Assembly (NCBI GenBank): GCA_964017065.1
Contig: OZ024785.1
Span: 11,239,086 to 11,303,085 of the forward strand
Direction of reading: 5' to 3'
Source of the DNA: Haliclona indistincta
Lineage: Eukaryota > Porifera > Demospongiae > Haplosclerida > Chalinidae
Length of the DNA: 64,000 bases
In this document: positions 10,913-21,983 of the stretch, piece by piece
Layout of the letters: each line of letters begins with the position of its first letter
Position numbering within the stretch: the first letter of the stretch is position 1
The notes under the pieces: generated by a model
The model's database searches: none
Told to the model about the DNA's origin: nothing
What the model saw: the letters and a program-made list of their open reading frames with translations, nothing else
Position numbers and translations under genes: made by a program

Positions 10913-11505
10913 ATGGATGCTGTAGTGGAGCTGTCCCGGCCCGGAGACGGGTATGACTTCAACGTCGCAGACGTCAACACTTGTGCGGTCGCCAGTGTCT
11001 TTCAGGTCATTCAAGGTTGCTGTATACTGGTACAAAGCCTTTTTGTATACTGTTTAGCCCACACTTCACGCTTTTCATACAGCTAGAACTATCTTCGGTG
11101 TGGCTGAAGCAGGAGTACGGGAGGAAATGTCTCTTTCCCGACTCCAAAGGCAACTTCAACCTCGACAGACAACTGGAAGACCTCGATGGAAGCAGCAGGT
11201 CGTTCTATGTGCTCGTGGTGGAGGGGAGTCCATTGACGACAAATTCTGATTCTGCACCTTGTGTGGCTTCCCAGACTACAGCCTCTACACCCACAACTCC
11301 CCTCTACCACAAAGAAGAATGATGGTAGTGCTACCTTTAATGTGATAGTGGTAAAAGCAAAGCTGAACAAGCTGCCGGGTGGAAAAGTGGAATTGAGCAA
11401 ATGCACATCAACATCGATGAGGCGTCAGCTGCTACTGTTCTTAGCAGATTCAGCACTGTCATCAACAGGCAGACCATCACCGGTCACTGGAAAGTACTGT
11501 GCACC
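10913..11505 (+). pseudogene. Paralogue of the 7.1-8.3 kb gene, truncated
   Basis: Exon 1 (10913-11005) encodes 31 residues ending DVNTCAVASVFQ, and its phase-0 intron ends at AG 11081-11082. Exon 2 encodes WLKQEYGRKCLFPDSKGNFN and then SFYVLVVEGSP, matching the neighbouring gene's WLRQKM and LYGLVVEGSP in order and intron position. A frameshift near 11300 moves the frame to KKNDGSATFNVIVVKAKLNK. The similarity ends near 11505, where a minus-strand integrase relic begins, so the 3' half, including any RING finger, is gone. Confidence 0.55.
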
Positions 11506-12320
11506 CCATTTGGACTTAATTGCATTGGCTGTGTTATTGGCAACACAGTCAAGGAACACAATGAGACGTGAAAAGCCATCAATCCCACCATGCACAACTA
11601 TTCTCCACCTTATCAACTTGTGGTTACCATCAAGGTGCCATCAAGGTTACCATCAAGGTACATAGTACTTTCTCCTTTGAACAAGGTCAGCTAAACGAAA
11701 AATTGTTCCATTAGGATCTGTACGATGCATAGCCTCCCTTATTCGAGACTGTTGAATACGCATGCCACGTTGCCGTAGCAAACCATCCATCAGCAGATAA
11801 CCACTGTTGGGAAACTGCACTTTAATTTCTCTAATGATACGAACGAGCTCAACGTCACTGATAGCAGAGTAGTGTGATCTAACTGTGAGATTATATTCCT
11901 CCATGCGTCTACGAATGGTTCTCAATGATACACCATATTCGCAATAGAGGGGCAGTCAAAGTTCAACTGTAATAGACACTCAATTTTTTCTTGAGATATA
12001 TTGTAACGCGGGTCTTCCACGTCTTCCAGTATTCAGATATTCAAGCTGCAGTTCAAAACTACGCGGGTTTTTTCCTCTTCGTGCTGAAAAATCATAGCTA
12101 ATGCTTGAGCAATGGCGTGTACAATATCTTCGTCAACTCCAAGTCGCCAGAGATGCTAAAGGAGTAAGTCTACTTGAAATGCAAGACGGTCAAGAGTCTG
12201 TGGATCTCTGTTATCTTCATACAGTGCAATATCTCGTTGAATGCGACCACATAATACACATACACGGTCACAAGATTGTGCGACCACGTCTTCCATATTC
12301 ATGCTCTCAGCTGACGCCAT
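11500..12320 (-). pseudogene. rve-type integrase transposase relic
   Basis: Reading the minus strand from an ATG at 12320-12318, segments in shifting frames give VLCGRIQRDIALYEDNRDPQ, then a helix-turn-helix-like block (TIRRRMEEYNLTVRSHYSAI), then GMRIQQSRIREAMHRTDPNG, and finally [20 protein letters not shown] followed by [10 protein letters not shown]. The last block is the start of an integrase (rve) core: H-x-D-G-N-H and D-G-F-S-R carry the first catalytic region. The family is widespread in fish and invertebrate gene models. At least three frame breaks occur, and a 10-bp unit (ccatcaaggt, x3, near 11630-11660) interrupts it. The core is cut off at about 11500, where it meets the inverted paralogue gene. 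Confidence 0.65.
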
Positions 12321-12742
12321 TGCGGTAAGGGGCCGGGCTTCAAACATCACCCACGTGTCCCGAAGTACTCCACGTGTCCATCTCTTCAGAGATATCATAT
12401 CACAAGCAGCAGATCATGGATCGTGAGTCAGAGCGGGAAGATGTAGCCTCGCCTCCAGGCCACTCCCCCAAAGCAGAGAGATGGCCTGGTACAGACTGTC
12501 TGCGCATGCTCCAAAATTACACCAAAACTGGTGTAATTAGTAAAACACCGTGTATATTCCATGAATTCGATGATTCGCACACGTTTGATATACGTCCATT
12601 CCAATTTACATCAACAATGACTAGCGCTACTGTTTATACCGCTACCGATACCTTCAATGACGCTGTAAAATATGCTCTAGAGAGAGTTAGAAAATCTGGA
12701 ATGGTGCTCAAGTCTAAGCAAGTGGAAGCTATTCGTTGTGTG

Positions 12743-15207
12743 CAGTGTTCTCGCCAGGATTTTAAATCCAAGGGGGGGCGTGGCTAGTATTATTTATTAT
12801 AATAATAATAATAATTTTTTAAAACGGCCACGCGTGTACTCTTAGGTTTGTAAACTATCACCACGTGTAGCGCTACAGCAATGCCACCAAAGAAGAAGAG
12901 ACTGGTTCCAGGTCCAGGACAGCAGACCATCAGTCCAAATTTCTCACTGTCGGTACCTTCAACAAGCGCTTCCAGTGCTAGCGATGTCGAAGAGTACGCG
13001 GGTACACATCGTCGGGGGAAGGGAGACGTCAGCTCGTGGCGCTGCTTTGCCGAGAAAAAGTGGATGGATCGACATACATGGATTGGTATAGAGGAAGATG
13101 GAGTGTACTGTCGGTTTTGCCGCCACAATGTTGCTCGTGGCGTATCGCGAGGGGGCCGAGCGACATTTATCACTGGACCATACACAGGTGCTCGTCCGTA
13201 TCATCTGTCCCGTTACGAAGACTCGTCTGAACACAAGGCATCCACTGAAGCCTACTCAGAGATGGTGCTTCGAACACAAACAAATCAGCGCGTGGACAAT
13301 ACTATTCACGCTCGTGGTCTTCTGACAGTCGATGGCGACGCGTTCTGCGATGCTTTATGATGCCTATACTGGCTTTGTAAGCAAGAGATCCCGCACACAA
13401 CCAACTTTGCGTCTCTTCGTAGTCTCTGTATCCTACTGGGAAACAGCACACTTTCTCGACTGAAAGAGTCGAAGAACATGACGTATGAATCAGAGCAAAG
13501 TATGCAAGAAATGGTGCGTGCAATTAGTATCGTTCTAGAAGAAAATACGCTCAAGAAGGTATGTGAATCTCCATACTACTCCATTGTCCTAGATGAATCT
13601 ACCGATTTATCTACAAATAAGCAACTAGGAGTAGTTGTACACTATTTAGACATGGAGACTGCCCTTCCAGAATGCCGGTACATGAAGTTGCTGGAGATAA
13701 CCTCGGTCCATGCTACTGCAGATGTGGTCACTTCTTTGATTACTCACTATCTGGAGGATCTAGCAGCCCTGCACCAGGTCTATGTCAACTAGCTGGAGCT
13801 TCGTGTGATGGAGCATCGGTGATGATGGGTCCAGCACATAGGCTTGCTCTTGCAGCCGCACACCAGTTTAACTGGTTTAAACGTTTTGAGCGAATCTTGT
13901 GTCAAGTTTATACTTTTTTCTCTCGAAGCACTGTTCACTCTGCTGAACTGCATGAAGTTCAAAAAGTTCTGAACCTGCCTGAGCTTCGTCTCAAGCGCCC
14001 TGTTGACACTAGGTGGCTGTCATTAGGACAAGCAATAGATGCACTTAGTCGATCTCTTCAGGCAGTTAAAGCAGTGCTTAATGCAGAAGCTGAAGAAGGA
14101 GATGCAACAGCACTAGGGTTAGCATCTGAGCTTGAAAAGCCAAAGTTTGTTATCACCCTTTACTTTCTTTCTGATGTCATTGATACACTTAATGCTTTGT
14201 CAAAAGCTTTCCAAAGGAGTGATCTCAATCTTCTTCACATTGAACAGCTGGTTGCTACACACATATCAACACTGCAGGAGCTGAAGGAAGACCCATATAG
14301 TGGTGGGTTCATGTTGCAGTATCAGAACTATGATTTTCCAGATGAGACAGAAGCTGTTGACAAATCTGATTTTACATCTAGAGCACAAAAATATCTTGAT
14401 AGCTTAATCAACAGCATTCACCAGCGGTTCCCGCAATCTCATTTACTCTCTCTGTTGGGAATTCTTGATCCCAGAAACGTTCCATCAGCATCATCTGGTT
14501 TAGTGTTGGAGCTTGCTTCTGCATTCGATATAGATCCACCTAAACTGTGGAATGAATTCCGATCATACAGATCAAGAGTGAATAATTTTCAACCGGCTAC
14601 CTTACAGGAAGCTGTTTGTATGATGTGGAATAAAGATGTCCGTGATTCCATGACAGCTGCATTTCCCAACATCTCAAAGCTTCTTGCTCGAGCTGTTGTT
14701 CTCCCAGCCTCTTCTGCGTCAGTTGAAAGGGTCTTTTCTACCATGAATAGGATAAAGACGCCTCTTAGAAACAGGCTTAAATCTTCTACACAAGATGCTC
14801 TAATTCAAATTTCGATGACTGGTCCGAGCATTTTAGACTTCGATCCACTGCCTGCTGCATTGAAATGGAAGTCGCAGGGAAATCGTCGCATTCGGCTATT
14901 GCATTCCAGCTCTACAACCAACACTAGCTCTGATCATAATCCTGACCTTGATACATCCAGTACTGATCACAGTCCCAATGCCCCAAGTACTTCTAATACT
15001 GCAACCAGCACTGCTAGTGACCCCAGCACTTCATAACTGATTAATTATAACTTGATTGACTAACTGCACACACTAGTGACACTACTTTGACAATAATCAT
15101 TATTCATGTTGCATGTTGAAATTAACTGTTTTGACAGTTCATCCAAGGGGGGTTTGCTACAATCCAAGGGGGGAAACCCCCTCAAAAACAGCCTAGCGAG
15201 AACACTG
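12743..15207. mobile_element. hAT transposon, 2465 bp, 8-bp TSD
   Basis: The ends are CAGTGTTCTCGCCAGG and the inverse of CAGTGTTCTCGCTAGG, an imperfect 16-bp terminal inverted repeat. The flanking 8-bp direct repeat is GTTGTGTG (12735-12742 and 15208-15215). The motif TCCAAGGGGGG occurs near both ends (about 12767, 15142 and 15164), as expected for subterminal transposase-binding repeats. The only gene inside is a frameshifted hAT transposase. The element sits inside the RecQ-like fragment of another element. Confidence 0.9.
12881..15036 (+). pseudogene. hAT transposase (TTF finger plus hATC domain), frameshifted
   Basis: The start at ATG 12881 follows the left terminus closely. The N-terminus has a basic PKKKR stretch and a TTF-type finger (WIGIEEDGVYCRFCRHNVAR, then HLSRYEDSSEHKAS). 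Further on come the catalytic-core blocks YSIVLDESTDLSTNKQL and CDGASVMMGPAHRLALAAAH, and the C-terminal dimerisation block PASSASVERVFSTMNRIKTP. The order resembles ZNF862-type hAT proteins. Two lesions: an in-frame TGA at 13358-13360 and a frameshift near 13780-13800. The region between the D-G-A-S-V-M block and A-H-R-L-A-L is shorter than usual, which suggests an internal deletion. It is close to full length but not functional as read. Confidence 0.85.
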
Positions 15208-16340
15208 GTTGTGTGTACGAAGAAAAGGATGTGTTTTACCAACAGGCTTCGGGAAGACTATCTGCTTCGAAGTGCTGCCCTTTTTATTCGATTACAAACA
15301 CGGTAAAGTTGGCAACACAAGTACAGCGACAGGAAGGGGCAGCGAAGTGGTAGTTGTCTCTCCACTGGTCTCCCTCATTTGACCGACCAGGTCTACAGCT
15401 TATGATCGCGTGGAGTGAGTGCAGCAGTCATGACCAAGCACAGCAGTGCAGAGAGAGCAGTTCAGACACAAGACAAAAAGTGGAAGCAGGCAGTTACAGT
15501 TTATTATTTTTAATTATCAGTGAAGATATTTAATTATCAGTGAAGATATTGCGCGCATGCATAGACAGTCTGTACCAGGCTATATTATTATGATATCTAG
15601 CCTGGAGGCGAGGCTAGGGAAGATGATGACTGGAGCACAACTGCTACGGCACTACGTGGCGCTCTAGACCAAGTAGAGCGTCGGATATCACCCCACCAGC
15701 AGTCTGGCAATTCAACCTCGTCGAGTACGTCCCAACGTTCATTGGGGAGTCAGCAGTTAGAGACGGGTAACCCTGTAAGACCTCGTCAAGAATTTGACAA
15801 ACTATTCGGTTATAAGCCAGATGTCAGTTCAAGAGTCAAACCCAAGAAGAGATCAGCACAAGGAGACCGTCAATCTTCATTGCAAACTAAGCGCGCTCGT
15901 CAGAATATATGGAGGAAAGAGACTCTGTGTCTGCAGTTCAAGAATCAGCCAAAAGGGCCTGATATGGAAGAAAAAGATGAAACTAGCTAAATCTGGTCTT
16001 GGCTAAATCTGGTCTTGGGTTAAAGGAGCTGGAGTTCAACATTGATGGGAACGCTATGCGTATCCACAACGTCATTCTGGATGCATTTAGTGAATTGAAT
16101 GATTGTGGTGGTTACACCCTTCATCGTCTTGCGACAAACTCAACAGATCTGATTGCAATAAAACCTCCTAAAGGAGGCTTTACTGTAAAATACTTGAAGG
16201 ACATTGTCAAGTCCGCAAAGTTGTTTGTTCGTCCGTTGCAAGCTGATATTATTTTCAACGATTCAGATGAAGAGGTAAGCATTACAATTACACGTTATTA
16301 TTTTAATTGTCAGGACTCAAAGTCAAGTGTATCTTCAACA

Positions 16341-16960
16341 TCCCAAGTGCTCCATGGTGGGGAGGCGTTTTTGAACGACTTGTCAAGTCAGTGAAGCTAT
16401 GTTAAGGAAGGCCATCGGGCAAGCTAGGCTCACCCCGGATGAGTTAGCGACCGTACTAAAAGAGATCGAGTTAGTGATCAATGCACGGCCGATGTCATAG
16501 TGACGACCTTGAGGAACCACTGACGCCATCACACCTGCTCACAGGTAGACAACTAATGGATTTGCCTGACAATTTGTGCAGAGCACTTGAAGAATTCGAA
16601 TCAACTCTAGAATGCTTTATCAAAGAGAGCAAGAGAGGACAACACATTTCTGGAAACGATGGTGCCAAGAGTACTTGACCGAGCTGAGAGAATCTCACCG
16701 TTACCATCATGGCAAGACCAAACCCGATCCTGTAACAGTAGGAGAAGCTGAATTCATACACGAGGATGGAACACCTAGGAGTTTCTGGAAACTGGGGAGA
16801 GTCATAAAACTGATAGTTGGTCCAGATGGAAAGCCTAGAGGAGCAGTCTTGAAGGTTGGACAATACTATAACAGTGACTTCATACTTGACATCATACATC
16901 ATACTTCAGTTGACACAATTAATTGCACTGATGTGCATGCAGAGTTATCGACCGATCTCA
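16341..16960 (+). pseudogene. BEL/Pao integrase C-terminal region
   Basis: The sequence starts with the APWWGG-type block of BEL/Pao integrases (tgctccatggtgggg at 16347) and goes on through the segment that ends the integrase and enters the DUF5641-like tail: DDLEEPLTPSHLLTGRQLMD, later FWKRWCQEYLTELRESHRYH, and SFWKLGRVIKLIVGPDGK. Reading it needs at least three frame changes and passes a TAG at 16498-16500, so the copy is dead. It begins abruptly after the HECT-like ORF's exon and is followed by a proline-rich 33-bp repeat array. It is an old retroelement copy. Confidence 0.75.
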
Positions 16961-16964
16961 AGTA

Positions 16965-17290
16965 CCCCAGAGGCGCAACAGTCTCCTCCTGTAGTGTAAC
17001 CTGTGGCACGACAGCCTCCTCCTGTACTGCAACCGGTGGCGTGACAGCTTCCTCCTGTACTGCAACTATGGCGCGACAGCCTCCTCCTGCACTGCAACCT
17101 GTGGCACGACAGCCTCCTACTGTACTGTAACCTGTGGCGCGACAGCCTCCTCCTGTACTGCAACCTGTGGAGCAACAGCTTCCTCCTGTACTGTAACCTG
17201 TGGAGCAATAGCCTCCACCTGTACTGCAACCTGTGGAGCAATAGCCTCCACCTGTACTGCAACCTGTGGAGTAACAGCAACAGGAACCAC
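16965..17290 (+). repeat. 33-bp proline/glutamine minisatellite, degenerate
   Basis: About nine to ten units of roughly 33 bp, typified by cctcctcctgtactgcaacc, follow one another. In one frame they spell variants of QPPPVLQPVAR, with several Gln codons changed to TAG or TAA. The array ends in a segment (ggaaccacaacttaaagtaa, then an AT-rich stretch with aagcttaatgtgtg) that is also found after the cleaner array at 34999-35420, so the two arrays share ancestry. It follows BEL/Pao sequence here. Confidence 0.6.
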
Positions 17291-17464
17291 AACTTAAAGT
17301 AATTTTGTATGTGATGATTTGATGCTTTCACAATTATAATTAATTTTTTGACCAATTCAAGCTTAATGTGTGGTGCAGTACTCATTATTAAATTTCTCAT
17401 CCTCTTTACTTCTGATGACTTCTGCTTAAAGTATGATGTTCATTTGATTATCAAAGCATTAGCA

Positions 17465-17525
17465 CAGTACACTCTCGCTAATCCGAACACCTTGGTACCC
17501 TGCTAACCGGAAAACTTCACATTAG
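17465..17525. repeat. Pogo/Tigger-like terminal repeat relic
   Basis: CAGTACACTCTCGCTAATCC followed by GAACACC resembles the ends of pogo/Tigger elements (CAGTxxAxTCTCGxxTATCCGGAA). No partner end or transposase was found nearby. Confidence 0.3.
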
Positions 17526-19129
17526 TGAAATGTAGATGATTGAGACACTGAACATGTAATGATAATAATATTCATGTGTCAAGAAAGCGCATTAGAAGCG
17601 AATTAGGGATAGGATCGTTTAACTCTGTCTATGCCATGTGATAGTATCGTCTGCTGCCGTGCACTGCTGCTGCTTGGAACTTGAGGGCTTTCTTCTCACT
17701 AGTGGCTTGCTCTCGGCTGCCGTAACAGTCATCCATGCTACAACAAACAAACGTTGAGCAGCCTTATGCAGCAGACTTTAGATTTGAATAATTTTGAGTT
17801 GAACACTCCTTCCCCTTGTGCGCTTCTGATGTGTATATGTAATGAGATTCACAAGTGCGTAATGATAATAAACTCTGAAAACTGCATAGTTTTACATTTA
17901 GCAAGACAAGATCCTTTGACCTTAAACGAAAAGGACTATTAGTTAGTACCACCAGAGAGTTAATTCTGTATGTGGTGGTCAGTTACATGTTTACTGTAGC
18001 TTTGTGTGGGAAGTCCTGACTCTTGACATGTCTTCTGTGATTTCTCAAGGAACTAGCGACAATTTTGCTAGAGCAGTGACTGATGATGTTACATGACAAT
18101 GATTGTGTTAATGTGATTTGTTTAGCTGGAATCTGTCGTCAAGCCAGCCAGTATATGGTATGTTTTGTTACAAATATTCCATCATTTACCTTTATAACGA
18201 TAACGTCTCAGTAACTATGGAAATATTACGGTGTGCGTGTGTGTGAATGTATGTAAAGCATGCTGGGGGTATCAGCGGTGCAAGGATCACCAGCTTGAAA
18301 TAACAACAGCTCGTCGTTCCGATTCCTATGATTCCTTTGCACTAAAAGCAGCTTCAGAACTAGATATGAAGCCACCATCTACTATTCAAAACCTGTGTTT
18401 GTTCAAAGCAACTGGTGGTGTAAGGATATCCAATGCTGATATAGTAATATCTGATACTTCACGCCATTGGAGTCTTGGTAGCTACTTGGCGTTACTAAAA
18501 AAATCGATCAAATGTCCAAATTGGTGTCTGCCATGTGACTGCCGGTAATGAATCTGAATCTTCAAACGACAGTGAAGCTAGTGAAGTACATTTGTGACTG
18601 TTTGACAGTAGAGGAACTGTGGCAAAGTAAGCTTACAGCTGTGCATCATGAAATAAGATGCCTGCTAATGATAGACTTCATTTGTTGGAGTTAGTACTTG
18701 AAAATCCTGGCATGTATCAGATGAAGTTGTAGATGGTTCGAATGAACAACCACACATAGTGGTGTTTGTAGAGCCGCAGGAGGAAGTAACTCAACAGAAT
18801 TTTAATGCTGTGGAACGACAATTAATTTTAGATCTATTAATCTACCCACTGCTATGTTCCTTTGACTTGCAGCCCACTACATCTACAATCTACAATACAA
18901 CAATAAGGCATTCGACCTATGGCTGTTCGTACAAGAGAAAATCGCAGGTATTCCATCGATGGCAAAATCCAAGGCAAAGTCCAAGAGAAATCCCTCCTAT
19001 GTAAATCATACATTTGAAATTTGCAGAATGCACTCATGACTCATCATTAGAATTGGCGGAATGCACTCATGACTCATCATTGAACACTTTCACTATGCAA
19101 TTGTTATAAAAAAATAATTATTAATAATT
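17526..19129. other. Mostly unassigned DNA with short relics
   Basis: Two frames look mildly protein-like. The one at 18231-18548 (TRRSD... type, with LFKATGGVRISNADIVISDT) is unrecognised. At about 18662-18722 the text LHLLELVLENPGMYQ resembles the helix-turn-helix linker of IS630/Tc1-type transposases, similar to MHCLLDNPSMYLTELRDALF in the 21.98 kb transposase. A 26-bp direct duplication (gaatgcactcatgactcatc core) lies at 19024-19082. Nothing else was supported. Confidence 0.3.
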
Positions 19130-19157
19130 GTGAGACACCTCCACCACCACCGCTACC

Positions 19158-19312
19158 CCGAAGTGAAATCATACTTAGCTGGCATCGGAGTTCAGTGGAC
19201 GTTCAACCTACTCAAAGCACCATGGTGGGGAGGGGTTTTCGATTGCATGGTCAAGGCCATGAAGCGTTGTCTGAGGAAGTCTATAGGTCGAGCAAAACGA
19301 TCAGTTTATAAG
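19158..19312 (+). pseudogene. Retroelement integrase fragment (BEL/Pao-like)
   Basis: The peptide contains GIGVQWTFNLLKAPWWGGVF, then CMVKAMKRCLRKSIGRAK. The A-P-W-W-G-G-x-F/W-x-x-x-V-K block is the same one that opens the BEL/Pao fragment at 16341. About 50 residues remain. It is a relic with no neighbours of the same element. Confidence 0.6.
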
Positions 19313-19759
19313 TGATGACGATGATGATAATTATAACAGTGACTTCAATTGACATAATCTATTATGTAAATAGTTCATTAAGTAAGAGTATGCAACCATC
19401 AATAGCGAGGTTTAGATTCTCGTTTTAGAATCGACGGTTAACGTTGTGACGCCATTCAATGAAGATAAGGACGAGTGCGAACGTCGTCCGTGTCACCGCG
19501 TGTAGTTGTCTGTGTGACAAGCTGAGCATGTTCATTTGTTGTAGCCACACGCAGACGGCTCAGTACTCACTGCTGCCCTATTGAAGTCGGCGCGAGCAAG
19601 GCCGCCACTTTGACCCGCGCGTAGTGAGGCTGTCAGCACTGTTCACTGAGTAGTCCTGACACGGCTGGCTGATTAGCTTGAAATTGAGTTCAGTATGGAC
19701 TCCATGACAAGGTAATGAAAAGGTCTTTTTTAATTGCTCTTGATGATACTTACTGACAA

Positions 19760-20181
19760 TTAGGTGGCAACTGACAGCCTTTGTGTTTGATTTTATGGCA
19801 AGAGATGATTCCCGCAGTTCGGACGATTCGTCTGATTCTGACGAAGAGGAACTAATGATTGCTCTGTGTGAGCTACAATTTTCTAAGTTAGCACTTGGTC
19901 CTAGGCTTGATCTAGAATATCTATCTCCTCTGGAGTGTGAGCAACTGTTCAGGTACATAATAGTGCTGATGAATAGAATGACAGTGTCAACAATATTATT
20001 TTCTAGATTTAGAAAGAATGATATGTTTCGTCTGCACAATGCACTATCTCTTCCTGAGAAGTATGTATGCAGCCAGGGTACAGTTGCAACAGGAATAGAG
20101 GCAATGATGATTTTATTGAGGAGACTGTCATACTCAAACAGGCTAAATGAGTATAATTCTCTTCAGTGCCAGATCTCATAA
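19760..20181 (+). pseudogene. PIF/Harbinger nuclease N-terminal relic
   Basis: After an AG at about 19764 the frame reads SSDDSSDSDEEELMIALCEL, then SRFRKNDMFRLHNALSLPEK, then ATGIEAMMILLRRLSYSNRL. F-R-F/x-K-x-D-x-x-R-L and G-x-E-A-x-x-I-L-L-R-R-L-x-Y-x-N-R-L are the conserved entry region of Harbinger nucleases. The catalytic triad is absent: the frame ends shortly after. It is homologous to the minus-strand fragment at 346-537. Confidence 0.6.
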
Positions 20182-20189
20182 TAACAAAA

Positions 20190-21356
20190 TTAATTTATAT
20201 GACTTCTAAAATAACAGTGTTATTGTAACAGTAGTGGCAAGGTTTAAGGTCCCTTTCTCGTACCGTGCGTGATGAGAATTGGTTCTCGTGGTTCTCACTT
20301 TGTTTTTCATTATGTATACTGTGAGTATTATACCAAAAGTATGCGGATTTCAGCTTCTTGCTCATGTTCGCCAGAGTGGTGTGTGGGCGCACCCAATCGC
20401 TCAGTTTCTTATGAAGCAAAATTTCTCAGGAACCGATCCATGCACAGTTATCTTGAGCAGAGAAATAATTCAGTGCCACAAGGTAAACAGCATTCTAAAT
20501 ATATTGCTTGACGGCATGTCACAATTTTTACTTCAGATGATCAAGAACAAGCTACACTATCACAGATACTGAAATTCATCACTTGTATGGGAAAATTTCA
20601 GCCAGGGAGAAAACCAGTGATCGAAATATTTATCACCTGAGAAAGTCCTCCCTGAAGCACAGACATGCTTTGGCTATTTATATTTGCCAGTTAACAACGC
20701 ATCAGCTGAAGAATTCAATGACTTTTGATAAAGCTGTGCTATTGTCTCAAAACTATTTGGAATGGTTTAAGTTCATCCATGGATACATTTATAGACTATA
20801 CTAATAGTATAAAAACTTTATTGCATCACATAGGTTCAGTTCTTGAGTGGATGTGTCACGATCTTAAACCGACAGTTAGAAGACGATGTGACAGAAGACA
20901 CTGCTACCCACCAGGAAACTGGACGTACGGATGAGTCGTTAAATGAGGGAAGCGAAGAAGTATCACAACCATTGTCACAACTGACAACACCATGCACAAG
21001 CGAGCAGACAACACCACAGAATAAGCGATCACTACCACCATCAAGTGAAACACCTCAAGCTAAGAGAACACCAGATCTTCACTGCAATCCCCTTGACGGT
21101 TCCATTCTAGCGAAAAGAGTTGGTATGTATTAATATCTATAAAACATGCACAAATATTATAGCATTTCAGTCAAATTGTCTAGTAGGTTTTAGAGAGGTC
21201 GTCTCAATACAATCATGACTATAATTATCAACCATAGGGCTAGAGAAACTTCCATTACAAGCCTCAGCACTCCAACAGCCAACACCAGGCTCATAAGATC
21301 ACTGGATAGTGTCTCTCTAAAAGAACTGAAATAGAAGATGGCCATTCCCACCTAGC
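20190..21356. other. Unassigned stretch with low-complexity frames
   Basis: Several short frames exist. The best, 20843-21133, is Ser/Thr/Pro/Gln-rich (TTPCTSEQTTPQNKRSLPPS) and may be a disordered linker of the piggyBac relic that follows. No domain was recognised and no repeat structure stands out. Confidence 0.25.
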
Positions 21357-21626
21357 ATGACGACAAAAGCTCCTGTTCGCAAGCTCCTTGTAAAGCATAC
21401 CTGCCCTCCGCTAGTTCCAGCATACAATAAATTCATGGGTGGTGTAGATCGAACTGGTCAGCTTCGAAAGTCGTACGGTAACGATCACCGATGTAAGCGT
21501 CCTTGGCTGCGAAATGTCGTCATCCGCCTGCAGTCAGCATTCCATCTCCTATTCCAAATCTGTCTCTTACCTCCTGCAACCCATCTCCTCAAAGCTACTG
21601 GTGCTCAGTTAAGTACTATGAACTAA
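21357..21626 (+). pseudogene. piggyBac transposase C-terminal relic
   Basis: The peptide has PPLVPAYNKFMGGVDRTGQL followed by KSYGNDHRCKRPWLR. Y-N-x-x-M-G-G-V-D-R-x-x-Q-L carries the third catalytic Asp of piggyBac transposases, and the K-R-P/W-W-L-R motif follows at the usual distance. The first two catalytic regions are missing. It is a different, more decayed lineage than the intact piggyBac at 29618-33307, which has MGGVDRADQLLSYY. Confidence 0.65.
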
Positions 21627-21983
21627 ATAATCAGATCGGGGAGGTATTTTATGCTTCCAGCTCCAAAATTATCCTTCTGGACCTGGTGTTCCACCAGTGG
21701 CAGTTCTATGTACTAGCATACAGGAAGTTGCACAATTTCCAAACGTTTTCGTGAAGTGTAAAAATATGAGGTCTTAGGTGGACAGCATTCAAGTACAGCC
21801 CGGGCCGAGCTTTATCGAGAACACCCAGATAATACTACAGACCTTTGCAAGTTGCTTGACTTAGGAAATAGTAAATCGAAAATTGGAAATTGTGAAATGG
21901 GCTGCGCCCTAGTAGACGGTCACAGCCTATTTCCTAATTTGCACGTGTTTCAGTTAAATGGTTGTCCTGCTGTTTTCACAACT

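Larger units (their letters stand above)
12617..15506 (+). pseudogene. RecQ-like DEAD-box helicase N-terminal fragment
   Basis: Before the hAT insertion the frame reads DAVKYALERVRKSGMVLKSK and QVEAIRCV, the Q-motif region of RecQ-type helicases (L-K-x-x-Q-x-E-A-I). After the hAT it resumes YEEKDVF, then one frame away LPTGFGKTICFEVLPFLFDY with a clear Walker A (PTGFGKT), then EVVVVSPLVSLI, and after a TGA the segment DQVYSL-stop-SRGVSAAVMT. These are motifs I and Ia in the right order. The DEAH box and all later motifs are absent. The coding region has at least one frameshift and two stops besides the 2.47-kb insertion, so it is dead. Similar RecQ-like genes are very repeated in some invertebrate genomes. 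Confidence 0.7.
12444..15616. mobile_element. Helicase-fragment element, 17-bp TIR, 9-bp TSD
   Basis: Perfect 17-bp terminal inverted repeats, TAGCCTCGCCTCCAGGC at 12444-12460 and its complement at 15600-15616, are flanked by the direct repeat GGGAAGATG (12435-12443 and 15617-15625). A second inverted pair of 18 bp (GCCTGGTACAGACTGTCT) lies at 12484-12501 and 15563-15580. Without the inserted hAT the element is about 0.7 kb. It carries only the N-terminal part of a RecQ-like helicase, so it looks like an internally deleted derivative. A 9-bp duplication is compatible with Mutator- or Merlin-type elements, but no transposase is present and the superfamily is undetermined. A 20-bp tandem duplication (taattatcagtgaagatatt) sits at 15509-15550. 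Confidence 0.8.
12416..16274 (+). pseudogene. HECT-ligase-like N-terminal ORF split by nested transposons
   Basis: The ORF starts at ATG 12416 (MDRESERED) and is cut at 12443. It resumes in frame at 15626 (DDWSTTATALRGALDQVERR) once the 9-bp-TSD element is ignored. It then reads PRQEFDKLFGYKPDVSSRVK, loses frame near 15985 where an 18-bp tandem duplication (ctaaatctggtcttggct) lies, and continues GGYTLHRLATNSTDLIAIKP and SAKLFVRPLQADI to a GTAAGC donor (GT at 16275). The order SGLG-K-LEF, GG-F/Y-x-L-x-R, FVRPLQ matches a repeated domain found ahead of HECT-type ligase domains in some invertebrate gene models, and also the ORF at 44966-45594. The HECT connection is inference; no ligase domain is present here. 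Confidence 0.55.

Noticed and set aside
21852..21983. Upstream extension of the DD34E transposase frame
   Set aside because: It overlaps the end of the left terminal repeat and the subterminal inverted repeat, and it has no helix-turn-helix pattern. The Met at 21984 fits better.
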